The notes: a model not told the origin generated them from the letters alone. A stretch of DNA of 41,314 nt from CAYZEE01 sp964477485 (GCA_964477485.1 CAYZEE010000004.1:1-41314); one strand, 5' to 3'; numbered from the stretch's first letter, positions 30,140 through 39,062 are shown. Program-made: numbers and translations.

Positions 30140-31786
30140 TTAAGTCTTTATGCATCTCTCTTTTGTGCTGTAGATCTTATATTGTTCTTGTGGTCTATAA
30201 TAAACTCTATTGAGATTTTTTTCAAAGAAACCTTCATTTATAAGAAAATCTGGTATGCCTTCACTTTGGCTAAGTTCGACATAATTGATATTATATCTTA
30301 AAATTTCATTGCAGAAAGTAACCAGATCATTAGTGCTGAGAAGGTTTTTTCTTAAATTGTCACGGGTTAATGTATCATATCCTGCTGACCACGAGAAATA
30401 TGGCCAGCCGAGAAAAATTTTCCGACCAGCCAAGGATGCCGGATCATAAAGATATTGAGTATTTAAAAAAACAGAGTTAGGCGGAGTGTTTTTCATAATC
30501 CATCTTATTTCAGGATCAACTGGATAGTCATGAAGGACTACTGGAGCGTCATTATATACTGGGAAAAAATCAATTAGACCGGAAAATATAAGGAAAAAAA
30601 ATAATATAATGACCAAGGGCTTAAGCAATAGAATTTTTTTCCAAAGATAAATCAAAAAATATGCAGAAAACATCACGCCTATAATCATAAAATAATTAAA
30701 AAATTTATGGTTTGCAGCCATTTCTGGAGAAAATTGCAATGTATTCCCAATAATAAAAAGAGAAGAGAAGGCAAGTAATATCTTTCTGGCATTTTTTGGG
30801 GCAAATGCAAAACCAAGCGGGATTAAAATTATATGAAGGCCAAGATTTTGAACCCAATAATTTATAAAGGAAAAGAGAGTTAAGTTAAAAGATATGAGAT
30901 ACCCAGGTGAAAAAAAAGGTTTAAAAGTTGTCCCGCCGGATTCAAGATAAAGATATTGAGGAAGAGCAATAACTCCCCCGATTAATATAATTCCTAATGC
31001 CGACCTTCTTAATTTTGAAAACAATAAGCCTAAAATTATTAACACAACCATAGTCATTAAAAATACGGCAAGGTGAAAAAAAAATGAAGCTCCCAATATC
31101 AACCCAAGAGTTATGTCTAATTTGAAATTTGTTTCTCTATCTTTCAATATAGGTTGCAAGAATAAAAAAATTATCAAAAGAGATAGTGCAAAGGCTGCTG
31201 CAAGATGTCGCTGGTTTGTATAAATATTCAAGTTCCAAAATGCGGACACAATTTTTTCATCATATGGACCAAAAGACGGAAATGTTTTATTTAAAATAAC
31301 GTCATTTAAAGTAGAGGCCGATAGAGGATGAATTTTGAAAAATTCTAGAAAAGATAGGGAACCGTTAAAAAGGAAGAGGATAACAGATACGATTCCGATA
31401 GCAGTATTTTTGAAAATTTTTTTTGCAAAAAAATAGATAAGTATCAAAAGTCCTGCAAAACCCAATGCACTCGGAATATTCAAAGCATAGTCAATTCTTA
31501 TCCCCGCTTTCTCCAAAAGCCCTACGAAAGCATAAAACAAAAAATGATAATGAATCGGTAAGCCTGGAAAAATAGGATATTGGGGAGGAAAATTTGCTCC
31601 AAATGAAAAAGATCGTATTAAAGGAATTGTGCTTGCAAAATCGCTCCATGCTTTTGAAGCAATAAACATTGAGCCGTCCTTGTAGGAAAAAGTCGAAAAC
31701 ATTAACCAAAAGCTGAAGATTAAAGAAAAAGCGATTAATATAATTTCAACGATGTTTTTTTTAACAAAAATGATAGTTTTTTTCAT
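30140..31786 (-). CDS. GT-C-like multi-pass membrane protein
   Basis: 548 residues with about eleven membrane helices. An early outer loop contains Y-K-D-G-S-M and P-Q-Y-P-I-F-P-G-L-P-I-H-Y-H-F-L-F-Y, comparable to the loop of GT-C glycosyltransferases and of the neighbouring DUF2298 protein (F-P-I-N-Y-Y-Y-F-G-H). The C-terminal part (about 420-548) is a soluble outer domain. A sugar transfer from a lipid carrier to a surface polymer is the family expectation; substrate unknown. It lies between the DUF2298 gene and an FAD oxidoreductase on the same strand. Confidence 0.65.
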   Translation of the reverse strand: MKKTIIFVKKNIVEIILIAFSLIFSFWLMFSTFSYKDGSMFIASKAWSDFASTIPLIRSFSFGANFPPQYPIFPGLPIHYHFLFYAFVGLLEKAGIRIDYALNIPSALGFAGLLILIYFFAKKIFKNTAIGIVSVILFLFNGSLSFLEFFKIHPLSASTLNDVILNKTFPSFGPYDEKIVSAFWNLNIYTNQRHLAAAFALSLLIIFLFLQPILKDRETNFKLDITLGLILGASFFFHLAVFLMTMVVLIILGLLFSKLRRSALGIILIGGVIALPQYLYLESGGTTFKPFFSPGYLISFNLTLFSFINYWVQNLGLHIILIPLGFAFAPKNARKILLAFSSLFIIGNTLQFSPEMAANHKFFNYFMIIGVMFSAYFLIYLWKKILLLKPLVIILFFFLIFSGLIDFFPVYNDAPVVLHDYPVDPEIRWIMKNTPPNSVFLNTQYLYDPASLAGRKIFLGWPYFSWSAGYDTLTRDNLRKNLLSTNDLVTFCNEILRYNINYVELSQSEGIPDFLINEGFFEKNLNRVYYRPQEQYKIYSTKERCIKT

Positions 31787-31813
31787 TTCAGAAAGCGTGC
31801 TATTGCTAAATTA

Positions 31814-33049
31814 CTAACTTGTTATAATCCTTGCTACTTTTTGTCCTAACTCTACTGCATAGTTAGTGCCTCTGTCCCAGGGATAAACCTGCTGTATATT
31901 GGCAAGATAAACATTCGGAATTGGGGTTTCAAATGGCGGCATGATTTTTGAGTAATTAGCTGGGATAATCGGCTGGGCAAAAGGAACCTTAGAAAGATGA
32001 GAGTTGACAATTGAAAGTTGATAGTTTTTGTTTATTTTTTTAAGATAAGGGTCGTAAATTTTCAAAAGTTCATCCGCTGTCTTTTTCATATAAGGATGGT
32101 CCAAAGGTAAGTAGTTTCCTAAATATACAATATGTTCATTATTATAATATTTTTTTTCCATAAAATTTGTGTGTTCAACAATTGCCATTACGGGCGATTT
32201 TGTATCGCAGATACTAAGCCAATAAGTTCCGTCGCGCAGAAAAGGTTTTTTTAAGCGCAGTACCAGATTTAAAGCGCCGAGACCTTTGAGTTTTTGTAAT
32301 TTTATTTTGTAATCTTGCGGTAATTGGGGGGCAATTTTAAGAAAGGCGAAGGATGGTAAAGTCACAATAATTTTATCAAAATCTTTTTTTAGTTCCTGGA
32401 TGTTTTCGACAGACTGATTGAAATAAAATTTTCCGCCTCTTTCTTTAATCTTCTCGGTTAAGGTGTTGGCAAATTTAAGGAATCCTCCTTTGGGATATGC
32501 AAGATTTGGAGTCCGTTTTTTTATTCTTGCCCAAAACCATGAAAGTGTAATATCTTTTGAGAAATCTCCAAATTTATTTTTAAGCTGAGGCTCCCAGATC
32601 ATCTCATAGGCTTTTTTGCCCATTGTTTTTGAAAGAAACCTATCTGCTTTTAACCCCTCAAACGACTGCCAGAAAGGGTAATAACGCAAAATACCCAAAA
32701 CTGCGGACATTCTTAATCTATTAGATAAAGGGAGTCTTGGAAAGGTAAGAATGCTTGTCGCAGAATCAAGTTGATAAATATCCCCATCGACATATACAGA
32801 TGTTTTAGGTCTTCTAATTATGACAGGATAGTTAATTTCTTTTGTCAGATTAAGGACTGTTTTGTCATTTGTAAACCAGTGGTGATAATGTTTTTCAAGC
32901 GACCACTCCCACTCTTTTTGCTCAAAACCCACTGCAAGTCCGCCGGGATTTACATCCTTTTCAAAAATTATAACTTCATGACCTCTTTTTATTAACTCGT
33001 GCGCTGCAGAAAGTCCAGTGAATCCTGCTCCGATAATTGCTATTTTCAT
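31814..33049 (-). CDS. FAD-dependent amine-oxidase/protoporphyrinogen oxidase-like protein
   Basis: 411 residues. The dinucleotide-binding G-A-G-F-T-G (7-12) with F-E-K-D at the end of strand 2 and G-G-L-A after it place FAD at the N terminus; Y-P-K-G-G-F in the middle and W-D-R-G-T-N-Y-A-V-E near the C terminus match the NAD(P)-binding/amine oxidase superfamily, including UDP-galactopyranose mutase-like enzymes. The position in a run of GT-C and surface genes suggests a role in sugar or lipid modification, but substrate is not readable. A degenerate heptamer array (32001-32028) encodes residues near 345-355. Overlaps the upstream gene by 4 bases. Confidence 0.75.
   Translation of the reverse strand: MKIAIIGAGFTGLSAAHELIKRGHEVIIFEKDVNPGGLAVGFEQKEWEWSLEKHYHHWFTNDKTVLNLTKEINYPVIIRRPKTSVYVDGDIYQLDSATSILTFPRLPLSNRLRMSAVLGILRYYPFWQSFEGLKADRFLSKTMGKKAYEMIWEPQLKNKFGDFSKDITLSWFWARIKKRTPNLAYPKGGFLKFANTLTEKIKERGGKFYFNQSVENIQELKKDFDKIIVTLPSFAFLKIAPQLPQDYKIKLQKLKGLGALNLVLRLKKPFLRDGTYWLSICDTKSPVMAIVEHTNFMEKKYYNNEHIVYLGNYLPLDHPYMKKTADELLKIYDPYLKKINKNYQLSIVNSHLSKVPFAQPIIPANYSKIMPPFETPIPNVYLANIQQVYPWDRGTNYAVELGQKVARIITS
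32001..32028. repeat. Heptanucleotide array, degenerate (AAAGTTG-like)
   Basis: Units AGAGTTG, ACAATTG, AAAGTTG, ATAGTTT in register, inside the FAD oxidoreductase gene and in frame. Confidence 0.6.
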
Positions 33050-34437
33050 AAAGGCAGACCAGTGTGGGTAAGTAGAAATATAAATATACCAAGGGAAGCA
33101 ATTATCCCACCTATTATTCCAAAGGTTACGATATTAGAGTTGCCTGTTGGAGGAGGTTTTATCGGCGGGGCTAGTGATAGAGAAATTATTGGTTGTTGAG
33201 TTGGGACTGCGGTTGGTGTGGGTGTTGGAGCAGACGTTGGGGTAGGAGTTATGATTGGACTGGGAGATGGAGACAGTGATAGAGCAAATGTTGGAGTTGC
33301 TGAAGGAGTAGCAGATTGGGTAACTTGAGTCCCTGAGGCAAAAACAACGAAAGAGGTACTTATAGTTCTAAATATTCCCGATGCATCTTTTGCAATAATT
33401 GAGATTGTGTGTGCTCCGGGTGAAAGAGGTTGAGTTGGTCTGTAACTCCAATTTCCAAAAGCGTCTGTTAATACTGTTGCTTGTATATTTTCCAAAGAGT
33501 GTATGGTAATCTGGATTGTTGCGTTTGGAAGGGCAGTTCCTTGAAACTTTGGCTGAGAATCCGTAAAACTCTGAAGCTTTTCAGGTATTAGGATCTGCGG
33601 CGTTTTTGTAATTGATGGAACAGAAGGAGTGAAAAAAGTAGATATCATAGAAGCTTCTGTCGAAGCCACAGGCGCAGAGCTTACCGTAAAATCATAATTG
33701 TAAGATAAGATTATTGGTGGAATAGAAGCTCCCAGTTGGGAAACAGAAAACTGCGCGACAGATGATAGGTCTCCTGAAGCTATAAGCATTTTGATAATAG
33801 ATTTACCTTGCAGATCTGCATACGAGGAAAGGTTGTCTGTTCTAATAAGACCCAGTGGCACATTGTAGCCTCCGTCTTCTTTAATAAGACTTGATAAAGT
33901 TTGCGAATTCTCAGACGTTACGTAAATTATGGCTTCTTTTGGGGCACTTCCATTTGTCAATAAAATTTTGCCGGACACTTTCTTTCCCGACAAAGGCGAA
34001 GCTTCAGATGTGGTATTAATGGTTGGACCTGTTTTTACAGTAAAGGGGATTCCATTTTGTAAAAATGTGTCTTGTCCTGAAATGATGGAGAAATAATACG
34101 TAGTATTTGGCGCTAAATTTTTTATCATAATACTATGAACCGTATGGGGGCTTAGCGAGCCGTTTTGATTCCGCTCGTCAAGCACCGTTTGACCTAAATT
34201 TTTATCTTTGCCGAAATTCAAAGAAGCAAGCACATCGGCATCAGTCACAAAAGATACAGTAAATGATGTATCAGAGACATTAGTTATTCTTATATCTTTT
34301 GGCGAGTCTGAAGGACTGGCAAACTCTATTATATTTACTCCTTTTTGGGCAAGAAATGTTGTTAATCCAATTCCTATCAATATCAAAAAAAGTCCTAATA
34401 TGGTAGGAATTCGTTTATTCCAGATATTGTTTTTCAT
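33046..34437 (-). CDS. Surface protein with fibronectin type III-like and Ig-like domains
   Basis: 463 residues. An N-terminal membrane span (12-30); a fibronectin-III-like domain (about 42-135, with S-D-T-S-F-T-V-S-F-V-T and L-A-P-N-T-T-Y-Y-F-S); a middle beta-rich domain (about 148-260); a bacterial Ig-like domain (about 290-370, N-A-T-I-Q-I-T-I and P-G-A-H-T-I-S-I-I-A-K-D); a Ser/Thr/Pro stalk (about 375-425); and a C-terminal span (435-458). This is an envelope protein exposed outside, possibly for adhesion. It is next to the pilus-related genes and overlaps the gene before it by 4 bases. Confidence 0.7.
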   Translation of the reverse strand: MKNNIWNKRIPTILGLFLILIGIGLTTFLAQKGVNIIEFASPSDSPKDIRITNVSDTSFTVSFVTDADVLASLNFGKDKNLGQTVLDERNQNGSLSPHTVHSIMIKNLAPNTTYYFSIISGQDTFLQNGIPFTVKTGPTINTTSEASPLSGKKVSGKILLTNGSAPKEAIIYVTSENSQTLSSLIKEDGGYNVPLGLIRTDNLSSYADLQGKSIIKMLIASGDLSSVAQFSVSQLGASIPPIILSYNYDFTVSSAPVASTEASMISTFFTPSVPSITKTPQILIPEKLQSFTDSQPKFQGTALPNATIQITIHSLENIQATVLTDAFGNWSYRPTQPLSPGAHTISIIAKDASGIFRTISTSFVVFASGTQVTQSATPSATPTFALSLSPSPSPIITPTPTSAPTPTPTAVPTQQPIISLSLAPPIKPPPTGNSNIVTFGIIGGIIASLGIFIFLLTHTGLPL

Positions 34438-34796
34438 TGCGTTCCAAGCATTAGTTGTAGTCTTCGTTGAGCCTCCTCACTCGCTGAAAGATTAGTAGCC
34501 GGGACAGAGAAATTAGCAACAGGAACTGGAGTGGGAGTAGACGAGGCGATTGGACTTGGACTTGGGCTTATACTCACTTGCGTATTTTCTATAGTGTAGC
34601 TTGGGGATATTTTCTCCCTTTTTTTAAGTTTATCGATAGCTTTTGTATCAAAGTTAGGGCTTATAGGGACAATCTGCATTTGTATCGGTTCTGATATGGT
34701 GCTTAGTATGTAATTGTGATATACGCTAAAAATAACCCAAAGAATAACTATAATAAAGGTAGAAATTAATAAAAAAAGAATATCTTTTTGCTTCAT
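34434..34796 (-). CDS. Membrane-anchored protein near pilus genes
   Basis: 120 residues. One N-terminal span (7-27, I-L-F-L-L-I-S-T-F-I-I-V-I-L-W-V) and an outer part with K-L-K-K-R-E-K-I-S-P-S-Y and a Ser/Pro/Thr-rich stretch. It follows the PilO-like gene by one base and overlaps the surface protein by 4 bases. The order PilN, PilO, then a small anchored protein recalls PilP, but no PilP domain is recognisable. Confidence 0.55.
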   Translation of the reverse strand: MKQKDILFLLISTFIIVILWVIFSVYHNYILSTISEPIQMQIVPISPNFDTKAIDKLKKREKISPSYTIENTQVSISPSPSPIASSTPTPVPVANFSVPATNLSASEEAQRRLQLMLGTQ

Positions 34797-34797
34797 A

Positions 34798-35394
34798 TTA
34801 TTTTTTAAAATAAGCTTTGCCTAAAATATCAACCGAGAGAGCAGGTGTCTGCTCACTGCCTTTATTTATGGAAACTGTGTCTATGGTAATTACCCTTTGC
34901 ATATTAACAAGGTCTGATAGAAATTTTGTTAGGTCGTTGTAGTTGCCTTGTAAAGAAATGGAAAAAGAAAAAGAAGAATAGTTTTTCTGCGATGCTTCAG
35001 GATTTACAGCCTCTACCTGGAAGGTCTGAAGGTTATTCAGCGCAATATTTGATTTTTTTGCAATTGACTGAATCTGTCCTAAAAGCAGAGGCAGCTGCGG
35101 ATCTTTAGGAACGCTTGTCAAAACAACTGGAATGTCAGCCTGTATAAGCTGGTATTTTTTTTGGAGGGTTAATAAATTATTAATTTTTTCTTGTAGCCTT
35201 TGATCAACAAATTTATCATCAGCCAGCTCTTTTTGAAGCTTTGCAATTGTTGAGAGGGTAGGATTTATTGCAAAGAGTCCAAAAAAAGAAAGCGCTATAA
35301 GAGAGAGAACAAGACTTGTGAATCTTTGAGTCTTCTCTTTTTTAAAGTCAGGCAGAAGCTCTAAGTATTTCCTTATGTTAGTTGTTTTGCGCAT
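34798..35394 (-). CDS. PilO-like type IV pilus assembly protein
   Basis: About 198 residues from the ATG at 35394; an upstream in-frame start at 35463 is rejected because it lies deep within the PilN-like gene while 35394 follows AAGG. One membrane span (about 28-48), a coiled coil with K-L-Q-K-E-L-A-D-D-K-F-V-D-Q-R-L, then a ferredoxin-like fold with L-P-L-L-L-G-Q-I-Q-S-I-A-K-K-S-N-I and V-I-T-I-D-T-V. These are features of PilO, the inner-membrane alignment partner of PilN in type IV pilus or secretion machines. Confidence 0.65.
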   Translation of the reverse strand: MRKTTNIRKYLELLPDFKKEKTQRFTSLVLSLIALSFFGLFAINPTLSTIAKLQKELADDKFVDQRLQEKINNLLTLQKKYQLIQADIPVVLTSVPKDPQLPLLLGQIQSIAKKSNIALNNLQTFQVEAVNPEASQKNYSSFSFSISLQGNYNDLTKFLSDLVNMQRVITIDTVSINKGSEQTPALSVDILGKAYFKK

Positions 35395-35938
35395 AAGAGC
35401 CTTGTTGAGAGAGATTAGCTGTAATACTAACACTGATAAGGCCGTTTGATAACTTATTCTCAATACTGTCTATGCTTACATTTTCGATACCAGAATAGCT
35501 TTTTAGCGAATTTACAAAACTGGCAAGAGAAGAAACTAGCTGGATATTGGCATCTATATTGATGCGATCTTTAGAAATAGTAAAGCTTTGGAAAGTCATT
35601 CCTTGTGGCGCAAAACTAACAATATCTTTTAAAATCTTTATTTTTTGTCCACCAAAATCTGAGAATTTAGATGCCAGTTCAATTCTATCCTGAAGATTTC
35701 TATAAGTATTTTCCGGGTTTTTGAGATATTCGACTATAGCTTGTCTTTGTTTAATTTCCGAATGGATATCAATTAGCTGTCTATCCAGATTAAATCTGTA
35801 TAAAAAAGCAGATAACGCAATAAGTTCTGTAATTATTACAACAGGTCGTCCTATTGTCAGTGCCCAATTTATGAATTTATCAAAAAGGTTTACCTTTCTT
35901 CCTCCCAGCAAATTTATAGATGGACTTCTTTTTTGCAT
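35378..35938 (-). CDS. PilN-like type IV pilus assembly protein
   Basis: 186 residues. The N-terminal S-I-N-L-L-G sequence (7-12) is the PilN signature that binds PilM in better-studied systems. A membrane span (about 30-50), a coiled coil (55-100), and an outer alpha/beta domain with Q-L-V-S-S-L-A-S-F-V-N-S-L follow. Its end overlaps the PilO-like start by 17 bases. No pilM, pilB or prepilin is in the window, so the rest of the machine must be elsewhere. Confidence 0.7.
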   Translation of the reverse strand: MQKRSPSINLLGGRKVNLFDKFINWALTIGRPVVIITELIALSAFLYRFNLDRQLIDIHSEIKQRQAIVEYLKNPENTYRNLQDRIELASKFSDFGGQKIKILKDIVSFAPQGMTFQSFTISKDRINIDANIQLVSSLASFVNSLKSYSGIENVSIDSIENKLSNGLISVSITANLSQQGSYAQNN

Positions 35939-35972
35939 CGCATTTTTAGTCTAGGAGTTTTTGGTACTTTTG

Positions 35973-36263
35973 TCAAAGAGAGCGAGAGGCTTTTTTTCGC
36001 AAAGAAGGTTTTGTTTTCTTGACAACCTTTTTTTGGATTAACTTTGAAAGTTTTGATTTTATTCTTGCTGCCTTATTCTTGTGGATAATATTTTTTTTGG
36101 CAGCCTTATCCACTGACTTTATTGCTTGTTGTATAGATTTATTTGTTGGAGCTTTGATTGCCTTTTTGACAGTATATCCAAAAAGATTTTTCAGTTTCTT
36201 GTTTTCGCTTGTTCTTTTTCTGTCTTGTCTTAATTTCTTTTGCGCTGATTTTGTTACTGGCAT
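35973..36263 (-). CDS. rpsT: 30S ribosomal protein bS20
   Basis: 96 residues, rich in Lys, with the S20 pattern K-S-A-Q-K-K-L-R-Q-D-R-K-R near the start and K-S-V-D-K-A-A-K-K-N-I-I-H-K-N-K-A-A-R-I-K-S-K-L in the middle. It binds 16S rRNA as a three-helix bundle. Divergent from murJ with 36 bases between; its promoter is placed for leaderless translation. Confidence 0.95.
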   Translation of the reverse strand: MPVTKSAQKKLRQDRKRTSENKKLKNLFGYTVKKAIKAPTNKSIQQAIKSVDKAAKKNIIHKNKAARIKSKLSKLIQKKVVKKTKPSLRKKASRSL

Positions 36264-36269
36264 AGGCGG

Positions 36270-36298
36270 ATTTTAGCATGTTATACTTTAAATTACAA
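36270..36298 (-). promoter_or_regulatory. Promoter of rpsT
   Basis: On the minus strand TTGTAA (36298-36293), 17-base spacer, TAAAAT (36275-36270), then exactly 6 bases to the ATG at 36263. A TATACT at 36282-36287 on the plus strand may serve murJ. Confidence 0.6.
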
Positions 36299-36299
36299 T

Positions 36300-37958
36300 A
36301 TGGCGAACAATTTTTTTAAAAAGGGAATAAGCATCTTACTTGCCCGCCAAACCAATATTTTATCCGCAGCTTTTATTATAATGATAACTATTATTTTATC
36401 CCAAATCTTGGGCCTTGTAAGACAGAGGCTTTTAGTCGCATTTTTTGGTGCGTCAAATATTTTGGGAGTTTATCTTGCTTCATCACGCCTTCCTGATTTG
36501 CTGTTTCAGATTGTTATTGCAGGCGCGCTATCCTCAGCTTTTATTCCGGTTTTTTCTGATTATCTTGGAAAACAAAAATATGAAGAAGCCTATAGAGTTG
36601 GGTCAACCCTTCTTTGCTTAGGGCTTATTTCCTTTTTTATACTTGGAGTTATCCTTTTTGTCTTTGCAGACATTTTTTCAAAGCTTATGGCTCCGGGTTT
36701 TTCGCCTTCCCAAATAATACTTATGGCAGGACTTACGAGAGTAATTGTTTTTGGAGAGCTGCTATTTATTATAGGCAGCTTTTTCTCAGCTGTTCTTCAG
36801 TCATATAGTCATTTCTTTATCCCGGGAATTGCAGCAGCCCTTTATAATCTTGGAATAATTATAGGAATTGTAGCTCTTTATCCTGTTGTTGGTATTTTTT
36901 CAGCCGCCTATGGAGTTATACTTGGAGCACTTATTTTTGTCATTATTCAAATACCTCTTATAAAAGATGTCAAATTTTCTTTTAAGCCGTCTTTTAATTT
37001 TAGAGAAAGCGGAGTAATTCAAGTATTAAAACTTATGTGGCCAAGAACCCTGTCAATAGCAATTTTTCAGCTGGGCACCGTAATAACTGTAACCCTGGTA
37101 TCTTTCCTGCCAAATCCCGGAAGAAGTTATGTAATTTTTGATTATGCTCAGACGCTTGCCTTTGCGCCAGTTGTTCTTATTGGTCAGGCAATAGCTCAAG
37201 CTGCTTTCCCTGTTTTATCACGCGAAAAAGACAGGCTGGACGACTTCAAAACGACCTTTATTACAAGTTTTAATCAGATGCTTTATCTAGTGCTACCCGT
37301 ATCCGTTCTTTTTCTGGTTCTTCGTATTCCTATTGTAAGACTTGTTTTTGGCGCAGCTGCTTTTGACTGGCAGGCAACAGTTCAGACAGGAAGGACACTC
37401 GCCTTGTTTAGTATTTCAATTTTTGCACAGGCGCTTACTTATCTGGTCTCAAGAGGTTTTTATGCACTTCATGATACCAAAATTCCTCTTATTGTCGGAA
37501 GTGCAACAACTATACTGATGCTCATTTTTGGAGTACTATTTATTTTTGTATATCATCAGGGAGTAGAAAGTCTTGCGATCGCTTTTTCAGTTGGAAGCAT
37601 TGCAAATTTAGTAATTTCATTTATTTTTCTTGACTTTAAAACAGGCGGGTTTAAAAAAGCCGCCTTTCTTTTTTCAATTGCGAAGATTTCCGTCGCAACA
37701 ATTTTTACAGGCTTTGCTTTGTACATTCCTATAAAACTTTTAGATCGCTTGGTTTTTGATACAACAAAAACTATTAATCTTTTGATTTTGACAGGAATTT
37801 CATCCCTTGCCGGTTTATCGCTATATCTTTTCCTAACCTGGCTTTTTGATGTTAAAGAAGCTTCGACTTTTCTCTTGATTTTCAGAAGGATTGGAAACTG
37901 GAGAGAGATATTAAGCGGAAGCGAAGAAGCAATAGACGGCACAAGACTAAGCCCATAA
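36300..37958 (+). CDS. murJ: Lipid II flippase MurJ (MviN)
   Basis: 552 residues with fourteen hydrophobic helices. Family marks: S-Q-I-L-G-L-V-R-Q-R-L-L-V-A-F-F-G near 34, A-S-R-L-P-D-L-L-F-Q, G-A-L-S-S-A-F-I-P-V-F-S near 85, and F-Y-A-L-H-D-T-K-I-P in the second half. It moves lipid-linked peptidoglycan precursor across the membrane. It is followed 6 bases later by a PurM-like gene. Confidence 0.93.
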   Translation: MANNFFKKGISILLARQTNILSAAFIIMITIILSQILGLVRQRLLVAFFGASNILGVYLASSRLPDLLFQIVIAGALSSAFIPVFSDYLGKQKYEEAYRVGSTLLCLGLISFFILGVILFVFADIFSKLMAPGFSPSQIILMAGLTRVIVFGELLFIIGSFFSAVLQSYSHFFIPGIAAALYNLGIIIGIVALYPVVGIFSAAYGVILGALIFVIIQIPLIKDVKFSFKPSFNFRESGVIQVLKLMWPRTLSIAIFQLGTVITVTLVSFLPNPGRSYVIFDYAQTLAFAPVVLIGQAIAQAAFPVLSREKDRLDDFKTTFITSFNQMLYLVLPVSVLFLVLRIPIVRLVFGAAAFDWQATVQTGRTLALFSISIFAQALTYLVSRGFYALHDTKIPLIVGSATTILMLIFGVLFIFVYHQGVESLAIAFSVGSIANLVISFIFLDFKTGGFKKAAFLFSIAKISVATIFTGFALYIPIKLLDRLVFDTTKTINLLILTGISSLAGLSLYLFLTWLFDVKEASTFLLIFRRIGNWREILSGSEEAIDGTRLSP

Positions 37959-37964
37959 TCGGCG

Positions 37965-38735
37965 ATGAAAAAACTAATTACGTATAGTCAGGTAGGAGAC
38001 GACTACGATAATTTAAAAGACCCTATTAAGAAATTAGCACAAAAGTTTGCAAATACCACCACCGTAAATTTGCCTGAGGGATTCAGGGAGGTTTCACAAA
38101 CTCGCGGAGAATCTGCATATGTTTGGAAACAGGGAAAATATTTCATGGCACTCACAACAGAAGGTTTGGGAACAAAAAATTTGATTGCAGATGAAATGTT
38201 CAAAATTAAAAATTATTATAAGTCTATAGCACATGACACAGTACCTACAATAATTAATGATTTAGTTTCAGTTGGCGCAAAGCCTTTGGTTTTAAATGCC
38301 TATTGGGCAATTCCAAATAATGATTTTCTGAAAAATAAAAAAAGAATTCGAGATTTGATAATCGGTTGGAAGAAAGCATGTGACGCAGCAGGTGTTGTCT
38401 GGGGAGGAGGGGAAACGGCCACATTAAATGGAATCATAGTGAATGGGACAATTGACTTAGGAGGAGCAGCAGTCGGATATATAAAAAATGAGAAAAGATT
38501 AATAATAGATAGGAATTTAAAAAATGGAGACAGAATAGTTTTTCTCAAAAGTAGCGGCCCAAATGCAAACGGCTTGTCGCTTATAAGGGCTTTTACAAAA
38601 ACATTAAAAAACGGCTATTCAACAAAACTTAAAAATGGAAAAACTCTTGGAGACGAGGTTTTAAATAAATCAAATATTTATGCCAAATTAATAAATAAAG
38701 TTCTGGACTCAGGACTAAAAATTCATTACATCTAA
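37965..38735 (+). CDS. PurM-like (AIR synthase-related) protein, N-terminal 256 codons, interrupted by TAA
   Basis: The frame has the PurM fold order: G-L-G-T-K (about 67), H-D-T-V-P-T-I-I-N-D, G-G-G-E-T-A and S-S-G-P-N-A-N-G-L-S-L-I-R. These correspond to ATP- and substrate-binding parts of phosphoribosylformylglycinamidine cyclo-ligase and relatives. It stops at TAA 38733-38735, but the next codons in the same frame continue N-I-T-G-H-G-F, the standard next motif, so the gene runs to 39062 with one nonsense codon where Ser (TCA) would fit. Other purine genes are absent here, so this may be a paralogue rather than purM. Confidence 0.7.
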   Translation: MKKLITYSQVGDDYDNLKDPIKKLAQKFANTTTVNLPEGFREVSQTRGESAYVWKQGKYFMALTTEGLGTKNLIADEMFKIKNYYKSIAHDTVPTIINDLVSVGAKPLVLNAYWAIPNNDFLKNKKRIRDLIIGWKKACDAAGVVWGGGETATLNGIIVNGTIDLGGAAVGYIKNEKRLIIDRNLKNGDRIVFLKSSGPNANGLSLIRAFTKTLKNGYSTKLKNGKTLGDEVLNKSNIYAKLINKVLDSGLKIHYI

Positions 38736-38765
38736 AATATCACAGGCCACGGTTTCAAAAAAATA

Positions 38766-39062
38766 ATGCGAGCCAGAAGAAATTTTACTTATACAGTTGA
38801 AAAAGTTATTGAGCCATCTGAGCTTTTCAATTTCATTCAGGAAGAACTTAATTTATCAGATTCTGAAATGTACCAGACTTTTAATATGGGAATGGATTAT
38901 GCATTATTTTTGGATAAAAAAGATGTTGAAAAAACTTTAGAGATTATTAGAAAAGAAGGATTCTTCGGTATTGATGCAGGATATATTGAGGAAGGAGAGA
39001 AACAGGTAATAATAAAACCCAAAAATATTATTTTCAAAGGCAAAACTTTTAAAATAAGATAA
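38766..39062 (+). CDS. PurM-like protein, C-terminal part after the in-frame stop
   Basis: 98 codons from ATG 38766, in the same frame as the upstream part and separated from it only by ten codons following the TAA. It contains the C-terminal features of the family: S-D-S-E-M-Y-Q-T-F-N-M-G-M-D-Y (compare M-x-x-T-F-N-x-G-x-G) and G-F-F-G-I-D-A-G-Y. It could be translated separately from 38766, but no ribosome binding site is evident. The TAA at its end overlaps the ATG of the NTPase gene. Confidence 0.65.
   Translation: MRARRNFTYTVEKVIEPSELFNFIQEELNLSDSEMYQTFNMGMDYALFLDKKDVEKTLEIIRKEGFFGIDAGYIEEGEKQVIIKPKNIIFKGKTFKIR

Noticed and set aside
38733..38735. Recoded stop codon as evidence of an altered genetic code
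   Set aside because: The codon is TAA, not TGA, and TAA, TAG and TGA all end clear genes in the window (for example TGA ends the Crp-family gene).
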